64,000 bases of DNA from Ascidiaceihabitans sp039975415 (GCF_039975415.1 NZ_JBDWHD010000006.1), one strand, 5' to 3'. Positions 7,476 through 16,232 are shown, numbered from the stretch's first letter. The notes: generated by a model not told the origin, from the sequence alone. Numbers and translations are program-made.

Positions 7476-9568
7476 TTTGCAGCCATTCCCAATTTGCGCC
7501 CTTTGGCCGCCAAAATCAGCGGCACACATTGCGCTTGATCATCGTGGATCGTCACGCAATCGAGGCATTGAAAGCATTCGGAATACTGGATTTCACCGGT
7601 TTTCTTGATGGCGCCGTAGTTGCATTTTACTTTGCATAATTGGCACGGCGACCCGCATTCAGCGCGACGTTCTATCCATTTGCGCCCACGCAGCACCCCA
7701 CCAATGGCCATGACGGCCCCCAACGGGCAGACGTAGCGGCAAAACCCCTTAAACAAGACCATGGACAGCAACAACAACCCCACGGCGTAGGCGACATAGT
7801 ACCATTCGCGGATGAAGAAGGTGGTTATGGCGGTTTTGAAGGGCTCGACCTCGATGGCTTTGTCCAAGCGTGCGGGGGCTGTCAAAAGCATCAAAACCAA
7901 AGCGGCCAACACGATGTATTTCAACCATTTCAGCCGGTTGTCCCATTCCGCTGACGGTTCAATTTGTGGCAGGCGCAAAAGGCGGCCAATGTGGTGGGCA
8001 AATTCCTGTAACGCGCCGAAAGGACATAGCCACCCGCAAAACAACCCGCGCCCCCAAAGCACGAACCCAACGATTGTCACGCCCCAGATGGCCAGCGAAA
8101 ACGGATCATAGAGCAAAAAGGAATAGGACCCGCCATCCAGCGCAGTCCGCCCCACAGCCAACGGTGTCGCAATCGACAACTGGCCTTGCCCCCACCACCC
8201 GATGAACCCGGTGACAAATGCCAAAATACCAAGCCGTATCGGGGTAAAGTATGGATGTCCGGCCAAACGGTTCAGGCGCAGCCCCAAAACAGCAATCAAC
8301 CCCACCAGAAAAACGCCCAAAATGATCAAATCCGTCTGGCGGTTGCGCAAGGCATCCACCCACGGCGGTGATGGTTTGACCTGCTCAACGCGGGAATAGA
8401 AACGGGCAGGCGTCACATGGGTCACGTCGAAACTGGCTGAACCGATTTCCGGCTGAAAGGACCCGTGTTTGCGCAAGGCTTTGATGCTAAGTGTCCACTC
8501 ACTTGTCGGATCAAACCCCAACCGCCGGTCCGTCCGCAAGATCAAAGCCGCCCCGTCATGCAACGCATCTGGCACGGCGTCGTTCAGTTCAACGTAGATA
8601 TCGGAATCGCGAAAAGCGATGGGAAATCCACCCTGTTCCGCGCTGATCAAATTTGGGGCGGTGTTGCGCACAAAGTCTTCGGTAACAAGGCCGTGGCGGG
8701 CGGTCTCAAGCACCAAAACAGGTTCGTCCTTTGTGGAGATCGACATGAAGTCTTGGAGTTCTTTGAAACTGTCTTTGCTTAAGACCGCCGAGGCCACGGA
8801 CGGTGCCCCCAAATCAACAACCCAAAGGTCCAGAAAGGTCTCGTCCGGTGCAGCTGTGGCTTCGGGGTCGTCGTCTTCCCATAACGTGTCGGCAAATTTG
8901 GCGTCAATTTCGCGGTTGGTGACAATTTTGCGCGTCACGATGCCTTGGGTCACAAGATCGTCCCACGTCAAGTCTTCACGGTAGTCGAGATTTGGAAAGG
9001 ACGGCGGGCCAGTTGAAATGCCGTTCATCTTCTCACGTGCCACTTTCAAAGCGGCTGCAAGGATGCTTTCATGGGCGATACGCACGGATGCCGTGCCCTT
9101 TGTGACGCCGTCCAAATAGACAAGAGCCGACCCTTCCGACCCTCCGCCATAAGGCGACCCCACCACAAGGCTGTCGGAAATCGAATGGCCGCGATACTGT
9201 TTGAAAAAATCGTAGAACAGGTTTTCGGGCAGGCCCGACACAAAGATAGGTTCATTGTGTGAAATCAGCTGCACATCCAGAAAACGCCCTTCAAGATCAA
9301 GCACAACAAGGACGTTGATCGCGGCGCCGGAAAAGCCGGGCAGGGGGGCCATCGGTTCTGTCTCAAAGACATATCCCGCTTCGGCCCCGCCAGAATTCAA
9401 CAGTTGCCACACACCTTGATCGTTGACCTGATCCCCAAGCGACATGGGCGGCACAATGTAGGGGGCCAATACATCGCGGGTCAGTGGTTCGGCATAGGCT
9501 GTAACGCAGGCGCAAAGCCACATCAAAGCAGCATAGAATACAGGGCGCAGGGCAAAACGGTTCGACAT
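7472..9568 (-). CDS. NosR/NirI-like membrane flavo-iron-sulfur protein
   Basis: The start at 9568 gives a signal peptide (MSNRFALRPVFYAALMWLCA). The 698-residue protein has a periplasmic FMN-binding domain with DGVTKGT near residue 170, matching the D-x-x-(S/T)-G-A-T flavinylation pattern except that G-A is K-G. Several membrane segments follow from about residue 410, with two CxxxCP motifs (CGWLCPFGA, CRYVCPLGA). A cytoplasmic [4Fe-4S] region ends the chain (CGSPCQLCKVKC, CFQCLDC). NosR proteins pass electrons across the membrane for nitrous oxide reductase. No nos genes are present, so here it more likely serves the quinoprotein system or regulates it. Confidence 0.82.
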   Translation of the reverse strand: MSNRFALRPVFYAALMWLCACVTAYAEPLTRDVLAPYIVPPMSLGDQVNDQGVWQLLNSGGAEAGYVFETEPMAPLPGFSGAAINVLVVLDLEGRFLDVQLISHNEPIFVSGLPENLFYDFFKQYRGHSISDSLVVGSPYGGGSEGSALVYLDGVTKGTASVRIAHESILAAALKVAREKMNGISTGPPSFPNLDYREDLTWDDLVTQGIVTRKIVTNREIDAKFADTLWEDDDPEATAAPDETFLDLWVVDLGAPSVASAVLSKDSFKELQDFMSISTKDEPVLVLETARHGLVTEDFVRNTAPNLISAEQGGFPIAFRDSDIYVELNDAVPDALHDGAALILRTDRRLGFDPTSEWTLSIKALRKHGSFQPEIGSASFDVTHVTPARFYSRVEQVKPSPPWVDALRNRQTDLIILGVFLVGLIAVLGLRLNRLAGHPYFTPIRLGILAFVTGFIGWWGQGQLSIATPLAVGRTALDGGSYSFLLYDPFSLAIWGVTIVGFVLWGRGLFCGWLCPFGALQEFAHHIGRLLRLPQIEPSAEWDNRLKWLKYIVLAALVLMLLTAPARLDKAIEVEPFKTAITTFFIREWYYVAYAVGLLLLSMVLFKGFCRYVCPLGAVMAIGGVLRGRKWIERRAECGSPCQLCKVKCNYGAIKKTGEIQYSECFQCLDCVTIHDDQAQCVPLILAAKGRKLGMAAK

Positions 9569-9604
9569 GATGAAAAGCCTAGTCGGGGACGCAATCGCGC
9601 AATA

Positions 9605-9613
9605 TTGGACCAA
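9605..9613. promoter_or_regulatory. TTGGACCAA palindrome in the nosR-like/permease divergent promoter
   Basis: A perfect palindrome around a central A, 37 bases upstream of the nosR-like start and 60 bases upstream of the divergent permease start. It is the third copy of the motif seen at 4244 and 5961. Confidence 0.42.
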
Positions 9614-9672
9614 GGTATGACTTAGGCGCTTTGGGGCTTTGGCGGGCTGCCAATTCGTGACAGTTTGCAAAG

Positions 9673-10446
9673 ATGCACCAACCGCGCCCCCAGATGCAGA
9701 TACATGTTGTGTTCGTTTCTTTGACGGGCTTGATCGCGCTGTGGTGGGGGGCTGCGGTTTTGGAAGGCGATCCAGCCGTTTTGCCGAATCCGCGTGACGT
9801 GTGGGCTTTGATCATCGCCGAGACACAGGCGGGCGAGCTGCCTCGCCACATGGCCGCCACGCTGCGAAGGGTTGGGTTTGCGTTTGGGCTTGCGATGATC
9901 TTTGGGGTCCTTTTGGGCCTTGCGCTGGGGGCTTATACGCAGCTGAACCGATGGCTTGGGCCTTGGGTTGTGGTTTTGCTGAATGTGCCGGCCCTGGTGG
10001 TGATTGTGCTATGTTATCTGTGGATCGGGTTAAACGAAACGGCGGCGATCACCGCGGTGGCAGTGAACAAAACGGCGATGGTTGCGGTGACGATCCGCGA
10101 GGGGGTGCATGCGTTTGATCCAAAGCTTGCGGATATGGCGCGGGTCTTTCGGATGGGGCGGTTCAAGCGTTTCAGACATGTGACCCTGCCACAGCTTTGG
10201 CCGTTTATTGCGTCCAGCACGCGCAACGGTTTGGCGATTATTTGGAAAATTGTGCTTGTGGTCGAATTTTTGGGGCGCAGCGATGGGGTCGGGTTCCAGA
10301 TCCATCTGTATTTCCAACTGTTTGAAACGGGGTATGTGCTGGCCTATGCGCTTAGCTTTGTGGCGTTGATGCTGGTGATCGAATATGCCGTGATCGGCCA
10401 GATCGAGGCCCGCGCTGTGCGTTGGAAAACCCTGCAAGCCCGATAG
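9673..10446 (+). CDS. ABC transporter permease, NitT/TauT type
   Basis: 257 residues with about six membrane segments. The EAA loop is of the SsuC/TauC type (ARVFRMGRFKRFRHVTLPQLWPF, given in part as FRHVTLPQLWPF). This family imports small anions such as sulfonates, nitrate or riboflavin precursors together with an ATPase and a binding protein. Neither partner is next to it; the gene is followed by a convergent VWA gene, so it is an orphan here. A second ATG lies at 9694. It shares its promoter region with the nosR-like gene, which suggests a common function. Confidence 0.78.
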   Translation: MHQPRPQMQIHVVFVSLTGLIALWWGAAVLEGDPAVLPNPRDVWALIIAETQAGELPRHMAATLRRVGFAFGLAMIFGVLLGLALGAYTQLNRWLGPWVVVLLNVPALVVIVLCYLWIGLNETAAITAVAVNKTAMVAVTIREGVHAFDPKLADMARVFRMGRFKRFRHVTLPQLWPFIASSTRNGLAIIWKIVLVVEFLGRSDGVGFQIHLYFQLFETGYVLAYALSFVALMLVIEYAVIGQIEARAVRWKTLQAR

Positions 10447-10467
10447 CGAAGACCCAGTGAAGCCTGC

Positions 10468-11154
10468 TTAAAACAACAAAGCACATCCCAGCGACGCCCG
10501 CAGCGCTTCAACCAAATCGTCCAGGGTTTCAGCGCTGGCATAGGTGCCGCCCGTGCTGTCCGCCAGACAGCGCGATACGGCGTCTGACACGTTATAGTCG
10601 TTGTCGGTTTGACGGTCCCACGAAAAGAACGAACCGCGGACTTTGAAGCCGATGACATGCACCGTGGTGTCTACGCCGGTTGCAGCCAGTTCCGCCGCAA
10701 GGGCGCAGGGTTGGCCATTGCAGGTTTCCTTGCCGTCTGTGACCAGAACAATTGTGGCAGGCTTGCGCGTGTAATCCAGTGTTTGGGCCGCAAGCCCGAC
10801 GGCCGCCGTCAAAGGCGTGCTGCCGGTGGGTTCCAAGGTATTCACAGCGTCCAACACGGCTGACGCCGCATTTGCCATCGGCGCAAAACGCACATCAAGC
10901 CCTGTGCATTCGTCCACGCCGTTGGGGCCGTAAATAACCAATCCCAAGTGTCTGTTTCTGGCAATGTCGGGAATGGCATCCGCCATGGCGCGCCGCGCTT
11001 CAAAAATGCGTGGCTCATCTATGTCGTTGAACCCCATTTCAGCCATTGAGCCTGACCCGTCGAAGACAATCATGGCGTCCGCGCTGCAATCGTCAGTGGC
11101 TGCCGCAGGCGTGGCGGCAAGACAAAGGGCAAACAGGGGTGCATTTCGTTGCAT
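10468..11154 (-). CDS. Exported VWA-domain protein
   Basis: The start at 11154 gives a short signal peptide (MQRNAPLFALCLAATPAAA). The 228-residue product is almost entirely one von Willebrand factor A domain: the metal-ion site DGSGS is near residue 33, the second-site threonine is in GSTPLTAAV, and VTDG ends the third strand. Five or more cysteines in the periplasmic part (for example CNGQPC) could form disulfides. VWA proteins (MxaC, MxaL) occur in methanol dehydrogenase clusters, which fits the quinoprotein neighbourhood, but the sequence alone does not place it there. Confidence 0.78.
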   Translation of the reverse strand: MQRNAPLFALCLAATPAAATDDCSADAMIVFDGSGSMAEMGFNDIDEPRIFEARRAMADAIPDIARNRHLGLVIYGPNGVDECTGLDVRFAPMANAASAVLDAVNTLEPTGSTPLTAAVGLAAQTLDYTRKPATIVLVTDGKETCNGQPCALAAELAATGVDTTVHVIGFKVRGSFFSWDRQTDNDYNVSDAVSRCLADSTGGTYASAETLDDLVEALRASLGCALLF

Positions 11155-11228
11155 GGGCACAGCGTGGCATGGTGTGGCCGACCTGTCCACTGGCCCAAAG
11201 TCTTATGCGCCGAAAGGCGATGCGGTCT

Positions 11229-11672
11229 TCACGTTGCTTTGCGCACCAGAACTATTCCAACGATCATAAAGGCAATGCCGGCCACCTTGCGCAAAGATAC
11301 TTCCGTTTTGATGGCGCCAAACAAGCCAAAGTGATCGATGGCGGTTGTGGCTACGATTTGCCCCAAAAGGACCAGAAAAATCGCATTTCCAAGCCCGATG
11401 ATCGGGGCGATGGCTGTGACGGACAGTACATAAAAGACAACGAAAAAGCCGCCTGTCAGAGTCCACAACGGGGGGAATTGCGATGGCAGGCGGGGCATGC
11501 CTTGCGCAAAAACCAGATATGTCGCGGACAGGGCAAACCCGAAAAACATCAAAACAACAGTGGCAAAAACCGGACTGGCCAATCGTGCGCCAAGATTTGC
11601 GTTGATGGCGGCCATTGTGGGGACGCCGATGCCTGCGCCAAACACGATAAGACTAAGCAACCAGGGTTTCAT
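11229..11672 (-). CDS. DMT superfamily transporter, DUF606/YdcZ type
   Basis: 147 residues with five predicted membrane helices. The start MKPWLLSLIVFGAGIGVPTM and the NANLGARL segment are typical of the small DUF606 (YdcZ) members of the drug/metabolite transporter superfamily, which work as pairs or dimers. No substrate can be read from the sequence. It ends the strand-minus block downstream of the cytosine methyltransferase, 18 bases away, but a functional link is unlikely. Confidence 0.8.
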   Translation of the reverse strand: MKPWLLSLIVFGAGIGVPTMAAINANLGARLASPVFATVVLMFFGFALSATYLVFAQGMPRLPSQFPPLWTLTGGFFVVFYVLSVTAIAPIIGLGNAIFLVLLGQIVATTAIDHFGLFGAIKTEVSLRKVAGIAFMIVGIVLVRKAT

Positions 11673-11690
11673 GGGGCAGGGTCCTTGCCG

Positions 11691-12656
11691 TTATTCTGCG
11701 GCGACCAGGTCGTTCTGGTGATTTGTGTGAGCTTCCAAAGTCTCAAGCAGGCTGTTTGCCAGATGCCACGCCAGAACAGGCGGAACGGCATTGCCGATCA
11801 TGCGCTCTGTTTCACGCAGCTTGGCTTTGAAGATGAAATCGTCGGGAAAGGTCTGGAAGCGGGCCGCTTCGCGCATGGAAATACGTCGGGGCAATTCGTA
11901 GTGGAACTGGTTGTTGCCATGACATTCTGCGCGAATGGTATGGGAGGTTTTGTTGGGGTCCAGCTTACGGCCGCCTTGATCGCTGCTTTTCTTGGCCAGT
12001 GACCACACATGGCTGTAGTCGGCGTCCTGCTCTAACCCGGCAAGGTCGGCAATGGCTGCTTTGGAGGTGATCCACGTATGCTTGTCCAAGGTCGGTTTTG
12101 GCGGGGTAAAGGGCACGGTGCCGCCTTTGACACCTACAATGAACACGCGTTCTCGGCGCTGGGGCACCTCAAAGTCGGCCGCGTGGTACAATTGGTAGGT
12201 GACGTCATAACCAAGGGCCGTGAAATCCTCGAGCACCTGCTTGAGGCTGTCGGCGTTGTACTTGTACAGCAGGCCGCGGACGTTTTCGGCAACAAACACT
12301 TTGGGCTGCATGCGCCGCACGGTTTCGACCATTGCGCGGTACAATCCGCTGCGTTCGCCCGCAACGCCTGCGCGTTTGCCATTGATGGAAATGTCCTGAC
12401 ACGGAAAACCGCCCACAACGACATCACAGGCTTCGGGCAAGCTATCAAGGTGGCCCCAAACATCGCCCTGTAAAATTGGGTGTTTCAGGTTGTGTTCATA
12501 TGTTTTGCACGCAAACGGGTTCAAATCATTGGCCCAGATCACGTCAAAAGGGCGTTCCGCATAGTGTTTGCCCAAGAACGAAAACCCGCCCATCAGCCCA
12601 AGATCCATGCCACCGCAACCGCTGAACAGGGACACCACTTTGTAGTTATTTTTCAT
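11691..12656 (-). CDS. DNA (cytosine-5) methyltransferase of a type II restriction system
   Basis: 321 residues with the ordered C5-methyltransferase motifs: I (LFSGCGGMDLGL, near residue 10), IV (GGFPCQDIS with the catalytic cysteine, near residue 82), VI (ENVRG), VIII (QRRERVF) and X (MIGNAVPP near the C-terminus). The short segment between VIII and X is the target-recognition region, so the recognition site cannot be guessed. The restriction endonuclease candidate lies 62 bases upstream on the same strand. It protects host DNA against that enzyme. Confidence 0.9.
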   Translation of the reverse strand: MKNNYKVVSLFSGCGGMDLGLMGGFSFLGKHYAERPFDVIWANDLNPFACKTYEHNLKHPILQGDVWGHLDSLPEACDVVVGGFPCQDISINGKRAGVAGERSGLYRAMVETVRRMQPKVFVAENVRGLLYKYNADSLKQVLEDFTALGYDVTYQLYHAADFEVPQRRERVFIVGVKGGTVPFTPPKPTLDKHTWITSKAAIADLAGLEQDADYSHVWSLAKKSSDQGGRKLDPNKTSHTIRAECHGNNQFHYELPRRISMREAARFQTFPDDFIFKAKLRETERMIGNAVPPVLAWHLANSLLETLEAHTNHQNDLVAAE

Positions 12657-12718
12657 GTCGTATCCCCCTTTTGCGCAAAGCCCGAAGTGATCATGCCCGG
12701 CTGGCTTTTGCGATGTGC

Positions 12719-13732
12719 CTATTGCGCTACTTTACCCTGCTCTTCCAAAAAGAGGTAGTCCGAAGGCGTCCAGTCTTGCGCAAACGCATCCGCGCGGTCC
12801 AGCCATTCCAACAGCCTGTCCTTGGCCGCAGGACATGTTCCCCAATACTCCAGAAACAATGCGTCTTCAAGATTGGTTGCGGCGGCGCGAAACTCTGTTT
12901 GGATGTCGATCAGGGCATTGATCAGAAAATTGCCTGTCGGTCCCTTTTCGCCAACGCTGCCTGCCGAATAAAGATCACGGGCCTGCGGGCATAAAACGCC
13001 GCGATAGGTCATCAGATACAAAACCGCATCCACATATTTGCGACGTTGCCGGGACCCGCCCACAATCTGGGGACACATCAACGCAGCTTCCGCCCGAAAC
13101 TGCCGCTTTTGATGCTGTGGCAAATCCATGTAAACCTGCACTTGTAAGGGCAGCGAATGTGACTGATTGTCGACGTCACTGTCTTCAAGCCACCAAAGCC
13201 TTTCCCCGTCTTTCAAGCGCCCGCGGGCGTATTGGCGGATCAATGGCATCTTGTCGTGCATCGGCAGTGACCGAAAATCTTCGTAGGTGGTGCCGAGATG
13301 ATCGAACAACGGGGTCTGTGTGCCGATTTCGATTTCAAAACGTGGAACATGGCTGGTGCGGACATGCATGATGGACTTGCCATAATCCGCCCAACGCACT
13401 TCGGGGGTGCCGCCGAATTTTCCGTAGATGACATAGATTTGGTCGACATTCTTGGCGCGTTGGCCTTCGGAAACGGAGTTGGCGATGCACCGCCAGCTGT
13501 TGCTTTCCGTGGCTTTGACCTCAACGCCGAAGCCACCGACAACGATATCGGGAAATCCCTGATCAATGTCGGGCTGTGCGTCCAGTCCGGTGCCGTGCAG
13601 CAAGTTCCCCATCACCGTACGCACGCGCAATTCAAAGGCGCTGGGCTTATGATGTCGGGTGCTGGCGCGGGCTTCGGCGGTCAATTGAACACACGCCGCC
13701 GCCAACAGGCCTTCAAATTGGGTTTTGTCCAT
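12719..13732 (-). CDS. Type II restriction endonuclease, PD-(D/E)xK fold (candidate)
   Basis: Start at 13732 with AGGG about nine bases upstream; an alternative reading begins at 13831. The 337-residue protein has no strong named family visible to me. FPDIVVGGFGVEVKAT near residues 60-76 fits the PD...ExK nuclease core (D, then E and K separated by one residue). Being directly upstream of a cytosine-5 methyltransferase makes it the restriction enzyme of the pair by strong context. The rest of the chain (tryptophan-rich middle, helical C-terminus) is not recognised and probably carries DNA recognition. Confidence 0.72.
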   Translation of the reverse strand: MDKTQFEGLLAAACVQLTAEARASTRHHKPSAFELRVRTVMGNLLHGTGLDAQPDIDQGFPDIVVGGFGVEVKATESNSWRCIANSVSEGQRAKNVDQIYVIYGKFGGTPEVRWADYGKSIMHVRTSHVPRFEIEIGTQTPLFDHLGTTYEDFRSLPMHDKMPLIRQYARGRLKDGERLWWLEDSDVDNQSHSLPLQVQVYMDLPQHQKRQFRAEAALMCPQIVGGSRQRRKYVDAVLYLMTYRGVLCPQARDLYSAGSVGEKGPTGNFLINALIDIQTEFRAAATNLEDALFLEYWGTCPAAKDRLLEWLDRADAFAQDWTPSDYLFLEEQGKVAQ

Positions 13733-13880
13733 GTTGTACGCCCTTTTGTCGGCGCAGAGTGCAGGGCGGGGAATGATTCTGCTAGGTGTTGTGTTGCGCT
13801 GTGTCCACTGGACCATGCGGTGACTTTGCATGGCCCGAAACCTGACCGATCAGGCCAGGCGTTGGACGATGCAAAACAGA

Positions 13881-14021
13881 TCAAGTCTGGGTTGCAAGCT
13901 TGAACAGCAGATAAAGCCCCAAACCGATGCCACTTAGACCAGTATCAAGGGCCCCCGCCAGACGGCACATTACAAAAATGCGGGCGCCGTTTTCTTGGCC
14001 ATGCGACCCCGACAGCGAAGA
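13881..14021 (-). pseudogene. Possible transporter C-terminal remnant
   Basis: A 46-codon open stretch ending in TGA at 13881 reads ALDTGLSGIGLGLYLLFKLA near its end, which resembles the last helix of LysE/RhtB-type exporters. There is no start codon or upstream part. The rest of 13733-14134 shows nothing I can name; the piece may be debris displaced by insertion of the restriction system. Confidence 0.25.
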
Positions 14022-14134
14022 AATGCAATGCCGTGGCAGATGCGTGCCACAAAAAAGGTCGCGTCAATGCCACAAGTCGCAGTAAGGATTACTACTGAAC
14101 AAGCTGCAAGATTTGGCCGCATCGGTGCGTGTGT

Positions 14135-14509
14135 TTAATCAGATCGAGATTTTGTTGTTTCGAGTATCTCTGCGGCCATCTTCTTCGTCCACGACACATC
14201 TGGAAATGTCATGTGATCCAGAACGTTTCGCTTCATAATGGTGGGGTTTTCGCGCAGCGTCTTTGCGTATGACTTCTGCCCTTCGCCTACTGGGGTATGT
14301 CCAAGGAAAATGTCTAACATCTTTGGTGCGATACCATCAGTCAAAGCGTTGGTTTCGAAGGAATAACGCCAACGTAAGCCATAGCGATTGAGGAAGATAA
14401 TGCCAGTTAAGACATGTCAATCGTCAACGCGCGGTACGCCATGGCTGTTTGGAAAATAGGGTCGAAGCCGCGCCATTTGATCTTCGTTCAGCCAGTAAAG
14501 ATTGCTCAT
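14135..14509 (-). pseudogene. IS5-type transposase N-terminus fused to an integrase-like tail, interrupted by TGA
   Basis: Reading from ATG 14509, MSNLYWLNEDQMARLRPYF and HGVPRVDD match the start of IS5/IS427-type transposases. An in-frame TGA at 14417-14419 replaces the expected arginine-type codon, and the same frame continues HVLTGIIFLNRYGLRWRYS, still transposase. From about 14359 the frame changes identity to FETNALTDGIAP, FLGHTPVGEGQKSYAK, which looks like the HxxG/LGH...Y end of a tyrosine recombinase. The frame then ends at 14135. It is a deletion chimera of two mobile genes and should be non-functional. Confidence 0.6.
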
Positions 14510-14582
14510 AAAGTCCCCCAGATTGAGGGATATGAAGCACGCAGCCATCTCAGCCTCAGGTGGATTAATGGGTCCTGAGCCT

Positions 14583-14626
14583 AGCAAAAAAACCCTATTT
14601 GGACCCATAGGCGCTGACGTCAGACA
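14583..14626. repeat. Copy A of a dispersed 44-bp intergenic repeat
   Basis: The segment from AGCAAAAAAACCC to CGTCAGACA is nearly repeated at 48643-48686 (one gap, about seven mismatches). Both copies lie beside transposase remnants (IS5-type here, IS3-type there), so it may be a leftover of a common insertion end or a target site. Confidence 0.4.
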
Positions 14627-14658
14627 CTTCGGTGGGTAACGTTTAGGTGTGACAAAAT

Positions 14659-15801
14659 CTAATCTTTCTCGTTTGTCAGCACGACCGTTGACGCGGCCGA
14701 GAACATGCCGCCGACGCCATGCACCATGGAAATTTTGGCGTTCTCGATCTGTGCAGGGGATACACCGCGCATTTGCCGCACGCCTTCTTGCAGCGCGTAC
14801 ATCCCATACATGCCAGAGTGCATATAGCTCAAACCGCCCCCGTTTGTATTGAGCGGCAGGCTGCCCCCCGGTCGGGTATGACCTTCGGCAATAAAACTAC
14901 CTGCTTCGCCCGGGGCGACGAAACCCAAGTCTTCCAATCCGTAGATCGGCAGGTGGGCAAAGGCGTCATAGATCATAAGGTGATCCACATCGGCAGTGGA
15001 TATACCCGCGTTTTCAAAGGCCAGTTTTCCAGAGATACGGAAGGCTTTGGAGGATGTGAAATCCTCCATTTGGCTGACCATTGGGCCTTGGGTACATTCG
15101 CCCCCCATGCCACGCAGATAGACAGGTTTGGTCGGAAAATCTTGGGCGCGTTCTGATGTTGTCAAAACCAATGCACCGCCACCGTCACTGACCAAGCAGC
15201 ACATAAGTTTGCGAAACGGGTAGGCGATCATACGCGAATTCAACACGTCATCCACAGTCATTGGATCGCGCGCTGTAGCGCGAGGATGAAAACCGGCCCA
15301 TTCGCGTTGGACCACTGCGACCATGGCCAGCTGTTCTTCGGTAAGACCGTGATCCTTCATTTTGCGCATCACGGGGAGCGGGAATTTTATAGGTGGAAAT
15401 CGTGCGCCATAAACGTTTTCAAATTCCTGCTGCATTTGTGCGGGGAAAAGCGGGCGGTGTCCGCGGTTGTCGGATCTGCCGCTTTCGCCGTGCGTGATCA
15501 AAACTGTTGTGCACAACCCTGCCTTAAGCGCGGCGGCAGCATGGCGAACATGGGTGATAAACGAACATCCCCCGACAGATGTGCCATCGGCCCATGTGGG
15601 TGTGATCCCGAGGTATTCGGCAATTTCCGCCACGTCATGGCCGGCTGTTGCAATCCCGTCGACATCGCGGATCGATAGCCCACAATCGGCGAGCGCATTT
15701 AAGGCCGCATCTGCGTGTAGTCCAATCTGGCTTAACTCGGGCACTTTACCCATTCGTGTGGTTTCTGCTGCGCCAACAATTGCGATTTCAGTCAAGCTCA
15801 T
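14659..15801 (-). CDS. Thiolase-fold protein (lipid-transfer thiolase/aldolase type)
   Basis: 380 residues of the SCP-x/Ltp2 branch. The nucleophile region reads SVGGCSF (cysteine near residue 78). The usual HEAF-type histidine is replaced by tyrosine in IYDAF, and the second catalytic cysteine by histidine in MVHGVGG. In Ltp2-type retro-aldolases the tyrosine is catalytic and the DUF35 partner is required; here the first cysteine is kept, so thiolytic cleavage is still possible. Its start overlaps the DUF35 gene by four bases, so the two should form a complex that performs the last chain-shortening step of the CoA pathway. Confidence 0.82.
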   Translation of the reverse strand: MSLTEIAIVGAAETTRMGKVPELSQIGLHADAALNALADCGLSIRDVDGIATAGHDVAEIAEYLGITPTWADGTSVGGCSFITHVRHAAAALKAGLCTTVLITHGESGRSDNRGHRPLFPAQMQQEFENVYGARFPPIKFPLPVMRKMKDHGLTEEQLAMVAVVQREWAGFHPRATARDPMTVDDVLNSRMIAYPFRKLMCCLVSDGGGALVLTTSERAQDFPTKPVYLRGMGGECTQGPMVSQMEDFTSSKAFRISGKLAFENAGISTADVDHLMIYDAFAHLPIYGLEDLGFVAPGEAGSFIAEGHTRPGGSLPLNTNGGGLSYMHSGMYGMYALQEGVRQMRGVSPAQIENAKISMVHGVGGMFSAASTVVLTNEKD

Positions 15802-16205
15802 GCTGCACCTCCTTGGGGGCGAAACTGTGGAACGGTGACATCGCCGCGGTTTTCAAATGTGACTTCCACGGGCATGTCCACTTCAATCGCGCTGGGGTCG
15901 ACAGGGCAGTCCAAAAGGTTGGTGAGCATACGCGTGCCTTCCTCTAATTCTACAACTGCGACGATATAGGGTGGTTCGTATCCGGGTGCGGGTAGATGGC
16001 TGATGACATAGGAATACAGCCGACCTTTGCCCGATGCTTCGCGTACAATAACGTCGCGGTTCCCGCAGTTTGGGCAAAAGGGGCGGGGTGGGAAATAGCT
16101 TTGATCACAAGAGGTGCAGTGGTTCAATAAAAGTTGCCCTGCCTTGGCACCATCCCAGTAAAACTGCGTTTCGGGATAGATTTCGGGGTGTGGTTTTTCT
16201 GTCAT
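15798..16205 (-). CDS. DUF35 OB-fold/zinc-ribbon partner of the thiolase-like protein
   Basis: 135 residues. An N-terminal rubredoxin-like zinc ribbon (CTSCDQSYFPPRPFCPNCG, near residues 30-48) is followed by an OB fold (GRLYSYVISHLPAPG, then PYIVAVVEL). Such proteins bind acyl-CoA and activate Ltp2-type aldolases or thiolases (ChsH2 style). The four-base overlap with the thiolase-like gene supports a stoichiometric complex. Confidence 0.85.
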   Translation of the reverse strand: MTEKPHPEIYPETQFYWDGAKAGQLLLNHCTSCDQSYFPPRPFCPNCGNRDVIVREASGKGRLYSYVISHLPAPGYEPPYIVAVVELEEGTRMLTNLLDCPVDPSAIEVDMPVEVTFENRGDVTVPQFRPQGGAA

Positions 16206-16232
16206 CGGAGATGTCCTTGAGAAAGGGGAAAC

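Noticed and set aside
11046..12002. 318-codon plus-strand frame across the transporter and methyltransferase genes
   Set aside because: Lies opposite two genes with clear motifs; composition (Gln, Arg, Cys rich) is typical of a GC-rich shadow frame.
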